Assembly (NCBI RefSeq): GCF_030252325.1
Contig: NZ_CP126981.1
Coordinates: 3,038,001 to 3,102,000 of the forward strand
Direction: 5' to 3'
Length of the DNA stretch: 64,000 bases
DNA from: Candidatus Mycobacterium wuenschmannii
GTDB taxonomy: Bacteria > Actinomycetota > Actinomycetes > Mycobacteriales > Mycobacteriaceae
Within the stretch, counting starts at the first letter, position 1; the number at the start of each line of letters is the position of its first letter. The position numbers and the translations under genes were made by a program. The notes under the pieces were generated by a model. That model did no database searches. It had not been told where the DNA came from and worked only from the letters and a program-made list of their open reading frames with translations. Positions 1 to 8,404 of this stretch are shown here, piece after piece.

Positions 1-393
1 GAAGGCCGCACGTAGCACCTCGAGGTAGTCACGGGTGTACGCGGCCGGCTTCTCGTAGGGCAGGCCAAGCATGTCCTGGATGATCCAGTGGTGCGACGGC
101 CCGACACCCAGCGCCAACCGGCCTCCGGTCGCGGCGTGCGTCGATAAAGCCTGACGCGCCAACGCAATCGGATGCTGGGCCTGCAACGGGACGACGGCGG
201 TGCCGAGCTCGATGCGGGTGGTCCTGGTACCCATCAGCGCGACGGCCAGCAAAGCGTCAAAGTCGTTGGGCACCTGCGGAATCCAGGCAGTGTCCATGCC
301 TACAGCTTCGGCCCATTCGATGTCGGCAAGCAGCTTGCCGACCTTACGCGCGGAATCACCACGCTCGGCGCCGATCATTACTCCGAGACGCAC
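1..393 (-). CDS. LLM-class F420-dependent oxidoreductase, N-terminal part (cut by window edge)
   Basis: The gene starts at a GTG (393) preceded by a GGAGGA ribosome binding site and runs off the left edge, leaving 131 codons. The translation has the opening of the luciferase-like F420-dependent family: a first beta strand reading RLGVMIGAE, then ADIEWAEAVGMDTAWIPQ, a TRTTRIELGTAVVP strand and ARQALSTHAATGGRLALGVG. Members of this family oxidise or reduce diverse substrates with coenzyme F420, which is abundant in mycobacteria. The substrate cannot be read from the sequence. The C-terminal half is outside the window. Confidence 0.85.
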   Translation of the reverse strand, partial: MRLGVMIGAERGDSARKVGKLLADIEWAEAVGMDTAWIPQVPNDFDALLAVALMGTRTTRIELGTAVVPLQAQHPIALARQALSTHAATGGRLALGVGPSHHWIIQDMLGLPYEKPAAYTRDYLEVLRAAF

Positions 394-483
394 GGCTCCT
401 CCAAAGTGTCGTTATCTGTCACCGATAACGTACTTGCCAAAAAAGAGAATGCCAATACCGTGCCGCTGAGCAGCGAAAATGAG

Positions 484-1296
484 TCAGGCGCGACAGATGA
501 GCTGACCCGTCGGGATGGAGAACCAGCCATCGGGGGTGGCGGTCCACTCCCGCCATGCCGCCGAGATCTCTTCGAGCTCCGCGCGGGTGGCCAGGCCCGA
601 GTCGATCAACTGCCTCGTCAGATCCGACTCGAGAATGCGGTCCGCCCACATGCCGCCCCACCAATCGCGGGTCGCCGGTGTCGCGTAGGCCTGCAACGTG
701 CCGGTGGGGGTGATGTCCTCGAACCCAGCCTGCCTGGCCCACGATAAGAGCCGTCGCCCGGCATCGGGCTCGCCGCCGTTGGCGCGGGCCGCCGTCACGT
801 AGAGGGTCATCCAGCGATCCAGCGCCGGCAACTGCGGGAACCATATGAAGCCGCCGTAGTCGGAGTCGCGGACGGCGACGATGCCGCCCGGCTTGCACAC
901 CCGTCGCATCTCACGCAGCGCATGCACCGGGTCCGCGACGTGCTGCAGCACCTGGTGCGCGTGCACGACGTCGAAGGTGTCGTCGGCAAAGACCAATGCG
1001 TGGACGTCCGACGCTACGAACTCGATGTTGGACTGGCCGCGCTCCTGTGCTTCGGCGCGAGCCAAATCCAAAGCATTCTTGGTCATTTCGACGGCAGTGA
1101 CGTGACCGGGCGCGATTCGGGCGGCGAGGTCGACGGTGATCGTGCCCGGGCCGCAGCCGACGTCGAGCAGAGACATGCCGGGTTGCAGATGTGGCAGCAG
1201 GTAGGCCGCGGAATTCTCCGCGGTGCGAACGCGATGACTCCGCAGCACCGACTCGTGGTGCCCGTGGGTGTAGACGGCTTGATAGTTGTCGGCCAT
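484..1296 (-). CDS. Class I SAM-dependent methyltransferase
   Basis: A 270-residue protein with the Rossmann-type SAM motif I (LDVGCGPGT, about residues 44-52), the acidic end of strand 2 (AVEMTKNAL), a motif near FVASDVHAL and the post-I segment FDVVHAHQVLQHV typical of UbiE/Methyltransf_11 enzymes. Length is normal for a single-domain cytosolic methyltransferase. It lies 90 bp downstream of the next same-strand gene position and is probably transcribed separately from the F420 oxidoreductase. The acceptor substrate is unknown; small hydroxylated metabolites or lipids are both possible. Confidence 0.85.
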   Translation of the reverse strand: MADNYQAVYTHGHHESVLRSHRVRTAENSAAYLLPHLQPGMSLLDVGCGPGTITVDLAARIAPGHVTAVEMTKNALDLARAEAQERGQSNIEFVASDVHALVFADDTFDVVHAHQVLQHVADPVHALREMRRVCKPGGIVAVRDSDYGGFIWFPQLPALDRWMTLYVTAARANGGEPDAGRRLLSWARQAGFEDITPTGTLQAYATPATRDWWGGMWADRILESDLTRQLIDSGLATRAELEEISAAWREWTATPDGWFSIPTGQLICRA

Positions 1297-1357
1297 AACG
1301 CCACGGTACCGCCGACTGTTTCAAAATACGAAACAGCTATCTCAAATTATGGAACGG

Positions 1358-2014
1358 CTAGTTCACGGGCACGTCGAGGATAGGGCGCTGCGCGCCGGCA
1401 CCGGCGCCGTCGAAGTGCCACCACTCACCGGAGTACACCGACAGCCCGGCGGCGGCCATCGCGTCGCGCAGCCGTCGCCGATTGGCCTGCTGTCCGATAC
1501 TGACCCCTTGGGTAGCGAAAGCCGTTGCTCGCGGCGAGAAGTCGTCGAAGTCAGTGCCCATGTCGACGAGGCACTGCGGACACTTCTCGGTCATGTTGCC
1601 CAGCGTCACGTCGACCGAGCGGCCCGACTCGTGGCTCTTCGCAAAGTTGCCGGGCTTGGCCACCCACGCCGGGTTCGGCACGATGTCGAACATCTTGACC
1701 TGCACGTCGTGCGGGCGGTAGCAGTCCCAGAAGACGAGAAAGTCGCCCGTCGCCGCCAGCGCCTTCGCGGCCGACGCCAGGCCGGGAGCCAGTGACTCGT
1801 GCACCAGGCAGCGCGCATTTCTTGGATACAGCTGGGTATGTGTGAAGTTGTTCGGGGTCGCGTAGCGCAGATCGAGCACCGCGTTGGCGACCACCGAGCG
1901 GACGTCCACGAATCCCGCCGCCCGTGCCTCGGGACTCAGCGGTGGCACGTCGGCATGGGCGGGCGCGGCGCACGTCACGGCGGCCAGCAGGACGGCGAGC
2001 AAAAAGCGACGCAT
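1358..2014 (-). CDS. Secreted M15-family D-Ala-D-Ala dipeptidase (VanX-like)
   Basis: A 218-residue protein that opens with a signal peptide (MRRFLLAVLLAAVTCAAPAHA). The zinc-ligand signatures of the M15D dipeptidases are present: SHESGRSVDVTL (His and Asp ligands) and EWWHFD near the C terminus (catalytic Glu and third zinc ligand). The family cleaves D-alanyl-D-alanine or related peptidoglycan dipeptides in the envelope. In mycobacteria such exported enzymes are more likely to take part in wall turnover than in vancomycin resistance, since no VanH/VanA genes are nearby. The substrate assignment is by family only. Confidence 0.85.
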   Translation of the reverse strand: MRRFLLAVLLAAVTCAAPAHADVPPLSPEARAAGFVDVRSVVANAVLDLRYATPNNFTHTQLYPRNARCLVHESLAPGLASAAKALAATGDFLVFWDCYRPHDVQVKMFDIVPNPAWVAKPGNFAKSHESGRSVDVTLGNMTEKCPQCLVDMGTDFDDFSPRATAFATQGVSIGQQANRRRLRDAMAAAGLSVYSGEWWHFDGAGAGAQRPILDVPVN

Positions 2015-2038
2015 GCGCTCAGTATGCGGCCGCGGCAG

Positions 2039-2386
2039 TCAGCTCCAGTCGATCGCCGCGGCTCGCTCCCGGACGCCCTCGATGCGGGCCGCGGACTGCG
2101 CGGCGACGGCACGCTGCTCGTGTTCCAGTGTGCCGGCCAAGGTTTCGGCCTCCGCGACGATCTGTTTGAGCAGGTCGCGATGGTCCTCGATCATCGTGAT
2201 GGTCGCATTCCGGATCGCCACCACGGCGGAGCCCCGCGCCTCCGACGGTGAGAAGCCGCTGGTAAGTAGCGGCGGCAGCAGTTGACGCTCGAAGGCCGTC
2301 ATGTCGCGCGACAAATGGACGTTGAAGGTCGCCAGAAACGGATCCCGGTCGTCGAACTCGACGTTGCAGATCTTGAGCTGGTCCAT
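2039..2386 (-). CDS. Conserved hypothetical protein, helical, 115 residues
   Basis: An intact 115-residue ORF starting at ATG 2386 with a weak purine-rich site (AAGGGA) upstream. The protein is predicted to be mostly alpha-helical, with an Ala/Glu-rich second half (IVAEAETLAGTLEHEQ). There is no signal peptide, membrane segment or catalytic motif that I recognise. It ends 24 bp before the dipeptidase start, so the two could be cotranscribed. Codon use matches neighbouring genes. No function is proposed. Confidence 0.65.
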   Translation of the reverse strand: MDQLKICNVEFDDRDPFLATFNVHLSRDMTAFERQLLPPLLTSGFSPSEARGSAVVAIRNATITMIEDHRDLLKQIVAEAETLAGTLEHEQRAVAAQSAARIEGVRERAAAIDWS

Positions 2387-2520
2387 CGCTGTCCCTTGTG
2401 CCGGCGAGGGCGCGACGCGCGGCCCTCTCGAATTACATGTCTGTAGTTTAGCGACGTTTTCGGGCAGGCGGAAAAGCCGGACTTAGGCTGGCAACTCTCG
2501 ACGCGTCAAAGGAGACCGTC

Positions 2521-3747
2521 ATGACCGTCAGCACCACCGCACGGCGACTTTCCGACGCCGACCTGCCGACGCTGGACTACAGCGCCGACGAGAATCCGGC
2601 GCAGGTCTATCCGCGATTGCGCGAGGCGCAGGAGCAGGCGCCCATCGCGCTCGGTCCTTTCGGACCCGAAGTGCTTTCCTACCAGATGGTGCGAACCGTG
2701 TTGCGGGACAAGCGCTTCGAGGTTCCGCAGGGCATCGTGCTGCAGGCGCAGGGCGTCACGTCGGGTCCCTTATGGGACAAGGTGATCACCAGCCTGCTGT
2801 GCCTGGAGGGCGACGAGCATCGACGACTACGCGGGCTGGTGTCCAAGGCGTTCACCCCGCGAACGGTCGCGAGGCTGCACGACACGATGGTCGGCGTGCT
2901 CGACGGCCTCGTCTCCGACATCGCCGAGCGGGGCCACTGCGATGTCGTCGCCGACCTCGCCCGTCCCTACCCGGTGCCGATCATCTGCGCGCTGCTGGGC
3001 GCGCCACCGGAGGACTGGCAGCGCTTCGCGTCCTGGGCAGACATCATCTTCCAAGCGTTCAGCTTCACCGCCGACATCGGCGTCCTCGAGTCGTCGGTGA
3101 TGCAGGCCTGGGGCGAACTCGACGACTACGTCGACAACATGATCGAGCAGCGCCGGCACAGCCTGTCCGACGATCTGATCTCCGACCTGATTCACGCCGA
3201 GGACGACGAGGGTCGCCTCGATGCGACCGAACTGCAGATGCTCGCCGGCGGCCTGCTGCTGGCGGGCACCGACACCACCCGCAACCAGGTGGCCGCCTCG
3301 GTTCAGGTGCTGTGCGAGCACCCCGATCAGTGGAATCTGCTGCGCGACAGCCCCGATCTTGCGATGCAGGCGGTCGAGGAGACCATGCGCCACTCCCCGG
3401 TCGCGGGCGGCGCGCTGCGCCTGGTGGCCGAGGACGCCGAACTGGACGGCTACATCTTTCCGGCCGGGTCGATGGTGCTGGTGAATACCTTTGCCGCCAA
3501 CCGTGATCCGAGCGTCTACGACGAACCCGATCGCGTCGACATCACCCGCGAGGGGGCGCCGGCGATTTTGACCTTCGGCGCGGGCGTGCACTACTGCCTG
3601 GGCGCCAACCTGGCGCGGCGTGAGATCGCCGAGGCGCTGAACGTGTTGACCGCGCGACTGCGCAACCCGCGGATCGTCGGGCCGGTGCCGTGGAAACCGA
3701 TCGTGAGCCTGAGCGGCCCGAAGAGCCTGCCCATCGAATTCGACTAG
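2521..3747 (+). CDS. Cytochrome P450 monooxygenase
   Basis: A 408-residue soluble P450 starting at an ATG with a good ribosome binding site (AAAGGAG). The I-helix oxygen-activation motif AGTDT is at residues 248-252, the K-helix ExxR motif (ETMR) at 287-290 and the heme-binding loop FGAGVHYCLG with the axial Cys at about 359. It would hydroxylate a hydrophobic substrate using electrons from a ferredoxin. No ferredoxin gene lies beside it. The CYP family and substrate cannot be fixed without a comparison. It is divergent from the preceding 115-residue gene. Confidence 0.95.
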   Translation: MTVSTTARRLSDADLPTLDYSADENPAQVYPRLREAQEQAPIALGPFGPEVLSYQMVRTVLRDKRFEVPQGIVLQAQGVTSGPLWDKVITSLLCLEGDEHRRLRGLVSKAFTPRTVARLHDTMVGVLDGLVSDIAERGHCDVVADLARPYPVPIICALLGAPPEDWQRFASWADIIFQAFSFTADIGVLESSVMQAWGELDDYVDNMIEQRRHSLSDDLISDLIHAEDDEGRLDATELQMLAGGLLLAGTDTTRNQVAASVQVLCEHPDQWNLLRDSPDLAMQAVEETMRHSPVAGGALRLVAEDAELDGYIFPAGSMVLVNTFAANRDPSVYDEPDRVDITREGAPAILTFGAGVHYCLGANLARREIAEALNVLTARLRNPRIVGPVPWKPIVSLSGPKSLPIEFD

Positions 3748-3751
3748 ACGG

Positions 3752-3825
3752 TGGCCAGGGCCGGGATCGAACCGGCGACCTTCCGCTTTTCAGGCGGACG
3801 CTCGTACCAACTGAGCTACCTGGCC
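3752..3825 (-). tRNA. tRNA-Phe (GAA)
   Basis: The reverse complement folds as a cloverleaf: a 7-bp acceptor stem GGCCAGG/CCTGGCC, D arm with GTAGCTCAGTTGGTA, anticodon loop CTGAAAA giving anticodon GAA, and a T arm with GGTTCGATCCC. The discriminator base is A and CCA is not encoded. First of a run of three minus-strand tRNAs. Confidence 0.95.
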
Positions 3826-3868
3826 GGAAGGCACTGTGACCAATCCAAGTGCCTCACCACAACGGTGG

Positions 3869-3942
3869 CGACCCTGACGGGACTCGAACCCGCGACCTCC
3901 GCCGTGACAGGGCGGCGCGCTAACCAACTGCGCCACAGGGCC
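3869..3942 (-). tRNA. tRNA-Asp (GTC)
   Basis: The reverse complement gives a cloverleaf with acceptor stem GGCCCTG/CAGGGTC, anticodon loop CTGTCAC (anticodon GTC) closed by a GCC-rich stem, and T loop GGTTCGAGTCC. The discriminator base is G, as expected for tRNA-Asp. It sits 43 bp from tRNA-Phe. Confidence 0.95.
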
Positions 3943-3981
3943 TTGCTCTACTGCTCGCTCCGGCGATACCGCCGCTGCGCG

Positions 3982-4054
3982 TACCCCCAACGGGATTCGA
4001 ACCCGTGCTACCGCCGTGAAAGGGCGGCGTCCTAGGCCACTAGACGATGGGGGC
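3982..4054 (-). tRNA. tRNA-Glu (TTC)
   Basis: The reverse complement gives acceptor stem GCCCCCA/TGGGGGT, anticodon loop CTTTCAC (anticodon TTC), and T arm GGGTTCGAATCCC. It is probably cotranscribed in the order Glu-Asp-Phe from a promoter between 4055 and 4166. Confidence 0.95.
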
Positions 4055-4166
4055 CAGAACCGAATTTCTTCGGGGGTACTCACAACGTGGTTCGTTGGAG
4101 CCTCGCTAGCTTAGGGCACCGGGGGCCGAATCCTCAAACGGCCACCCGTTATCCTGATGCGTCGCC

Positions 4167-4242
4167 GCCCCTATAGCTCAGTTGGTAGAGCTACGGACTT
4201 TTAATCCGCAGGTCCCAGGTTCGAGCCCTGGTGGGGGCACCA
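4167..4242 (+). tRNA. tRNA-Lys (TTT)
   Basis: Direct-strand cloverleaf with acceptor stem GCCCCTA/TGGGGGC, D arm TAGCTCAGTTGGTAGA, anticodon loop CTTTTAA (anticodon TTT), T arm CAGGTTCGAGCCCTG and discriminator A followed by an encoded CCA. It diverges from the Glu-Asp-Phe cluster and ends 8 bp before the stop codon of the convergent methyltransferase gene. Confidence 0.95.
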
Positions 4243-4249
4243 CGTCCGA

Positions 4250-5152
4250 TCAGCCCTTCACCGCGTTCAGATAGGTGATGTCAGAGAACGCCTGGGCCAG
4301 CTCGTCCTCGGCGTACTGGAAGCCGTTCGCCGCGTGCATCTCGGCGACGCTGCGATGCGACACCTGCCAGCCGCGCGTGGTCAGGTCTTCGATGATGTGG
4401 CTGCGCTCGTAGTGGTAGACGAGGTCGTTGAAGTCGACCTCGAAGCCCAACTCGCTCATCCGGTCGTGATGGGCGCGCCACCGCGGGTCGGCGAAAATCG
4501 TTGTGTCCGGCACGAATTCGGAAGCGACCTGACTGCCGGCGGCGCTCAGCGCGGTGACGTTGCCGAACAACGCATCCTGCGCCTCCGGTGGCAGATATAC
4601 GACCAGTCCCTCGGCGCTCCACGCCGACGGGGCCTGCGGATCGAAGCCGGCGGCCCGCAGTGCGGCGGGCCAGTCGTCACGCAGATCGACGGCGACGGTG
4701 CGGCGCTCGGCGGTTGGCTCGGCCCCGAGGCCCCGCAGCGTCGACGTCTTGAACTCGATCACCTCCGGCAGGTCGACCTCGTAGACGACGGTGCCGTCCG
4801 GCCACGGCAAGCGGTACGCCCGGACGTCCAACCCGGCCGCCAGGATCACCGCCTGCCGGATGCCGTCGTCGCGGGTGGCGTTGACGAAGTAGTCGTCGTA
4901 AAAGCGCGTCCGCACGGCCATTCCGCGCCCCATCCGGGCCGGGTCGAAGTCGACGCCGTCGGTAACCGGAATCTCGCCGTTGACCAACCGGGTGTAGACG
5001 TCGATGCCGACCGCGCGCACCAACGGGGCCGCGAACGGGTCGTCGATCAGTCCGGCATCTGACGCCAGGGCCCGCTGAGCGGCCACCATAGTGGCGGTTG
5101 CGCCCACACTGGTCGCCAGATCCCAGCTGTCGCTTTCGCTACGTTGAGACAT
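4250..5152 (-). CDS. TIGR00027-family SAM-dependent methyltransferase
   Basis: A 300-residue protein resembling the large mycobacterial family of putative leucine carboxyl methyltransferase-like enzymes (M. tuberculosis Rv0830 type). It shows the family opening [21 protein letters not shown], then [12 protein letters not shown], the SAM-site segment [19 protein letters not shown], and [13 protein letters not shown]. Translation can begin at ATG 5152 or at TTG 5155 just before it; I chose the ATG. Several paralogues usually occur per genome, and the acceptors are unknown. It is divergent from the deaminase gene across a 55-bp A/T-rich promoter gap. Confidence 0.88.
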   Translation of the reverse strand: MSQRSESDSWDLATSVGATATMVAAQRALASDAGLIDDPFAAPLVRAVGIDVYTRLVNGEIPVTDGVDFDPARMGRGMAVRTRFYDDYFVNATRDDGIRQAVILAAGLDVRAYRLPWPDGTVVYEVDLPEVIEFKTSTLRGLGAEPTAERRTVAVDLRDDWPAALRAAGFDPQAPSAWSAEGLVVYLPPEAQDALFGNVTALSAAGSQVASEFVPDTTIFADPRWRAHHDRMSELGFEVDFNDLVYHYERSHIIEDLTTRGWQVSHRSVAEMHAANGFQYAEDELAQAFSDITYLNAVKG

Positions 5153-5207
5153 CAAATTAATATAGAGCAGCTACTTATTTGCCCGGCTCGCGGACGGAGG
5201 ACCCGTG

Positions 5208-5681
5208 ATGGACTTCGCGCAACGAACCATCGACTTGGCTCGACGCAACGTCGAGGAGGGCGGCCGACCGTTCGCCACGGTGATCGTCAAAGACGGCGAG
5301 GTGCTCGCCGAGAGCGCCAACAGGGTTGCGCAGAGCCATGATCCGACGGCCCACGCCGAGATTCTTGCGATTCGTGACGCGTGCATGAAGCTGGGCACCG
5401 AAAACCTGTCGGGCGCAACGATCTACGTACTGGCTCACCCGTGCCCGATGTGCCTGGGCTCGCTGTACTACTGCTCCCCCGACGAGGTCGTGTTCCTGAC
5501 CCAGCGCGACCAGTACGAGCAGTACTACGTCGACGACCGCAAATACTTCGAACTGTCTACCTTCTACGACGAGTTCAGCAAGGACTGGCAGCAGCGGCGC
5601 CTGCCCATGCGCCACGACCCGCGCGACGACGCGATCGACGTCTATCGCGAATGGGAGAAACGTCAGACGTTGGGGCAGTAG
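5208..5681 (+). CDS. Nucleoside deaminase (tRNA-adenosine/guanine deaminase fold)
   Basis: A 157-residue zinc deaminase. The zinc and catalytic motifs are complete: HAE (in PTAHAEILAIRD, about residues 50-52) and PCPMC (in AHPCPMCLGSL). The start was placed at ATG 5208 because GGAGGA at 5196-5201 gives six-base spacing; a GTG at 5205 is too close. The family includes guanine, cytosine and tRNA adenosine deaminases; the short length and YYCSPDEV segment fit a free-base deaminase of guanine-deaminase type rather than TadA, but this is inference. Its 3' end overlaps the convergent gene by 19 bp. Confidence 0.85.
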   Translation: MDFAQRTIDLARRNVEEGGRPFATVIVKDGEVLAESANRVAQSHDPTAHAEILAIRDACMKLGTENLSGATIYVLAHPCPMCLGSLYYCSPDEVVFLTQRDQYEQYYVDDRKYFELSTFYDEFSKDWQQRRLPMRHDPRDDAIDVYREWEKRQTLGQ

Positions 5682-6649
5682 TGCTTTGGGTCGTCGCGCT
5701 CGTCCAGCGGCGGCAGGTTACGTGCCGGCGTCTGCACCAGCGGGGTGTCGACGGGAATCCGGCCGTTGACCCGGTCGAGGCCGGCCCGGGCCCGCGGGTG
5801 CTTGCGGTAGCGCGACGGCACGGCGGTGAATACGAGACGGACCAGGTCGCCGAAGCGGCGGTGCAGCCACTCGTCGCGACGGGACCAGCTGTAGCCCATC
5901 AGCGCGCGCACCGGCGGGTCGTACAGGCCGACCGTCACCCAGACGAAGAACGGGTGGAGCAGCTTGCGCTGCAGCGCCCAGAGTGGATTCGGAATCCATT
6001 CCGCGAAGGGCGGTTTCGGCAACTCGGCTAGGTTCAGGACCTCGCGTGCGGCGTAGTTGTTCTCCAGCACCTCGCTGCACATGTGATCCCAGTAGGCCTG
6101 AAAGTCTTCCCAGGTCTTGGGAACCGGTCGCATGCTCATGCCGTACATCCGGTACCACTCGACATGTTCGTCGAATAGTTGCCGCTTCTGCGCTTCGGTG
6201 AGACCACCGCAAAATCGTTCTGCCACATGGATTGTGCCGACGAAGAACGTCGAGTGCGCCCAGTAGAAGACGTCAGGGTTCATCGCGTGATAGCGCCGGC
6301 CCTGGCTGTCGGTGCCCTTGATCTCCAGGTGGTAGTCGCGCACCTCGGCCCCGGTGGTCGGCGCGCGGTCGCCGTCGAACACCACCCCGCCGATCGGATA
6401 CAGCGACCGCAGCAACCTCGGCCAGCGCTCACGGAAGAACGACGAATGGTCCTCGACGGCCGCGCCCAGTTGCGGGTGCATGTTCTGCATCGACCCGGCC
6501 CACGGCCCCTGCAGCATGCCGCGCCAGTCACCGAAGTACCGCCAGGTCAGCGAGTCGGGACCGAGTGGCGCCGGGGGCGCCTCATATCCCGTCGGCGAAA
6601 CCGGGCAACCCTGCGCAACTGGGAACACCTCAGACGTATCTTGAGTCAC
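5663..6649 (-). CDS. Oxygenase MpaB-family protein (DUF2236)
   Basis: A 328-residue protein of the DUF2236/MpaB family, whose characterised relatives (rubber oxygenase Lcp, fungal MpaB) bind b-type heme. Family-like landmarks are the region WPRLLRSLYPIGGVVFDG, HAMNPDVFYWAHSTFFVG with a candidate heme-region His, and EWYRMYGMSMRPVPKTWEDF. It resembles M. tuberculosis Rv0826. It is divergent from a TetR gene (start to start 68 bp), the usual layout for a repressor and its target. No signal peptide is seen. The substrate is unknown. Confidence 0.85.
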   Translation of the reverse strand: MTQDTSEVFPVAQGCPVSPTGYEAPPAPLGPDSLTWRYFGDWRGMLQGPWAGSMQNMHPQLGAAVEDHSSFFRERWPRLLRSLYPIGGVVFDGDRAPTTGAEVRDYHLEIKGTDSQGRRYHAMNPDVFYWAHSTFFVGTIHVAERFCGGLTEAQKRQLFDEHVEWYRMYGMSMRPVPKTWEDFQAYWDHMCSEVLENNYAAREVLNLAELPKPPFAEWIPNPLWALQRKLLHPFFVWVTVGLYDPPVRALMGYSWSRRDEWLHRRFGDLVRLVFTAVPSRYRKHPRARAGLDRVNGRIPVDTPLVQTPARNLPPLDERDDPKHYCPNV

Positions 6650-6717
6650 TAGTTAAGTTTCCTGTACAAATTTGCCCGACTGACTACACGCGTTGTCAGT
6701 ACCAGCTTAGGAGTGTC
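6650..6717. promoter_or_regulatory. Divergent promoter/operator region between the MpaB-family gene and the tetR gene
   Basis: A 68-bp gap, A/T-rich relative to its surroundings, separates the two divergent starts. It contains a near-palindrome TCACTAGTTA centred on ACTAGT (about 6644-6656) and a TGTACA palindrome close by. These are plausible half-sites for the neighbouring TetR protein, but neither is long enough to be decisive. Confidence 0.4.
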
Positions 6718-7302
6718 GTGCCGTCCGGTCAACGTGCCCGCCGCTGGTCCGGTGTACCCCTCGGGGATCGCCAGGCCCTGCGGCGTGACGAACTCGTCGC
6801 CGCCGGCGTGCGCCTGCTCGGCGAGGCCAGCGGCCCTTCGGTGACCGTCCGGGCGGTCTGCCGGCAGGCGGAGCTGACCGAGCGCTACTTCTACGAGAGC
6901 TTCGCCGACCGCGATGAGTTCGTCCGTGCCGTCTACGACGACGTGTGCGCCAAGGCGATGTCGGCTCTGATGTCGGCGAAAACGCCGCGCGAGGCCGTCG
7001 AGCGGTTTGTGGCGCTGATGGTCGACGATCCGGTCCGAGGCCGCGTGCTGCTGCTGGCCCCGGCGGTCGAGCCGGTGTTGGTCCGCTCGGGTGCGGAGTG
7101 GATGCCCAACTTCATCGACCTGCTACAGGCCAAGCTGACCCAGATCAGCGACCCGATTCGACAGAAGATGATCGCCACCAGTCTGATCGGGGGCCTTACC
7201 GCGTTGTTCACCGCCTACCTGGACGGACGGCTGGTGGCCACCCGCGAGCAGTTCATCGATTACTGCGTCGACATGCTGCTCAGCAGGGCCGCGACAGGCT
7301 AG
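6718..7302 (+). CDS. TetR-family transcriptional regulator
   Basis: A 194-residue regulator starting at GTG 6718 behind TAGGAG. The N-terminal helix-turn-helix runs from RDELVAAGVRLLGEA to VRAVCRQAELTERYFYESFADRDEFVRAVYDD (about residues 24-75), followed by an all-helical ligand-binding domain ending near the C terminus. It is similar in place and size to M. tuberculosis Rv0825c. Its likely targets are the divergent MpaB-family gene and possibly desA1, which begins 76 bp downstream in the same direction. Ligand unknown. Confidence 0.88.
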   Translation: MPSGQRARRWSGVPLGDRQALRRDELVAAGVRLLGEASGPSVTVRAVCRQAELTERYFYESFADRDEFVRAVYDDVCAKAMSALMSAKTPREAVERFVALMVDDPVRGRVLLLAPAVEPVLVRSGAEWMPNFIDLLQAKLTQISDPIRQKMIATSLIGGLTALFTAYLDGRLVATREQFIDYCVDMLLSRAATG

Positions 7303-7320
7303 TCCGAGAAACTTGATGTC

Positions 7321-7365
7321 ACCGACGTACACAGATATATTGACTGAAACCGACAGACACAGATA
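7321..7365 (+). promoter_or_regulatory. desA1 promoter with two 17-bp direct repeats
   Basis: ACCGACGTACACAGATA (7321-7337) and ACCGACAGACACAGATA (7349-7365) match at 15 of 17 positions and are 28 bp apart. A sigma-70-like -10 box TATATT lies at 7336-7341, so the first repeat abuts the -10 and the second covers the expected transcription start. This arrangement fits a repressor operator. M. tuberculosis desA1 is known to be controlled by the TetR-type repressor MadR; whether these repeats are its site is inference. Confidence 0.6.
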
Positions 7366-7378
7366 ACTGGGAGGCGTT

Positions 7379-8398
7379 GTGCCGGAGCTGACAGACCTGG
7401 CCCTACTGCACGAACTCGAGCCGGTTGTCGAAAAGGGCATGAACCGTCATCTGAGCATGCACAAGCCCTGGAACCCGCACGACTACATCCCGTGGTCGGA
7501 TGGCAAGAACTACTACGCGCTCGGCGGGCAGGACTGGGAACCCGGACAGTCGAAGCTCAGCGACGTCGCCCAGGTTGCCATGGTGCAGAACCTGATGACC
7601 GAGGACAACCTGCCGTCCTACCACCGCGAGATCGCCATGAATTTCGGCATGGATGGCGCCTGGGGCCAGTGGATCAACCGCTGGACCGCCGAGGAGAACC
7701 GGCACGGTATCGCGTTGCGCGACTACCTGGTCGTCACTCGCGCCATCGACCCCGTCGAGCTGGAGCGGCTGCGCCTGGAAGTGGTCAACCGCGGCTTCAG
7801 CCCGGGCCAGAACCAGCAGGTCCGGGAGGACCTGTTCGCAGCGAGTCTGTTCGACTCCGTCATCTACGTGACGTTCCAGGAACTGGCCACCCGGATCTCG
7901 CACCGCAACACCGGCAAGGCCTGCAACGAGACGATCGCAGACAAGCTGCTGGGCAAGATCTCGGCCGACGAGAACCTGCACATGATCTTCTACCGCGATG
8001 TCTCCGAGGCTGGCTTCGAGATCGAGCCGAACCAGGCGATGAGGTCACTTCACAAGGTGCTGCGCAACTTCCAGATGCCCGGCTACCAGGTGCCTGAATT
8101 CCGGCGTAAGGCCGTGATGATCGCCGTCGGCGGCGTCTACGACCCGCGCATCCACCTCGACGAGGTCGTCATGCCGGTGCTGCGCAAGTGGCGCATCTTC
8201 GAGCGTGAGGACTTCACCGGTGAAGCCGCGATGATGCGTGACGACCTAGCCGTGCTGATCAAGGAACTCGAAGTGTCCTGCGACAAGTTCGAGATATCCA
8301 AGCAGCGCCAGCTGGACCGCGAGGCCCGCACGGGCAAGCGGGTCACCGCCGAGGAGCTGCACCACACCGCGGGCACGCTGACCCTCAGCCGGCGGTAG
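7379..8398 (+). CDS. desA1: Acyl-[acyl-carrier-protein] desaturase DesA1
   Basis: A 339-residue protein starting at GTG 7379 (ribosome site GGGAGG). It closely matches what I recall of mycobacterial DesA1: the N-terminal block HELEPVVEKGMNRHLSMHK, WNPHDYIPWSDGKNYYALGG, the diiron motif EENRH (in WTAEENRHGIALRDY) and the second diiron motif DENLH (in ISADENLHMIFYRD). The enzyme introduces a double bond into meromycolate-chain precursors for mycolic acid synthesis in the cytosol and is essential in mycobacteria. It is followed after 6 bp by dusB. Confidence 0.95.
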   Translation: MPELTDLALLHELEPVVEKGMNRHLSMHKPWNPHDYIPWSDGKNYYALGGQDWEPGQSKLSDVAQVAMVQNLMTEDNLPSYHREIAMNFGMDGAWGQWINRWTAEENRHGIALRDYLVVTRAIDPVELERLRLEVVNRGFSPGQNQQVREDLFAASLFDSVIYVTFQELATRISHRNTGKACNETIADKLLGKISADENLHMIFYRDVSEAGFEIEPNQAMRSLHKVLRNFQMPGYQVPEFRRKAVMIAVGGVYDPRIHLDEVVMPVLRKWRIFEREDFTGEAAMMRDDLAVLIKELEVSCDKFEISKQRQLDREARTGKRVTAEELHHTAGTLTLSRR

Positions 8399-8404
8399 CC
8401 CGCC

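Noticed and set aside
5663..5681. A frameshift or fusion between the deaminase and the MpaB-family gene
   Set aside because: Both frames end cleanly; the 19-bp overlap is a simple convergent overlap.
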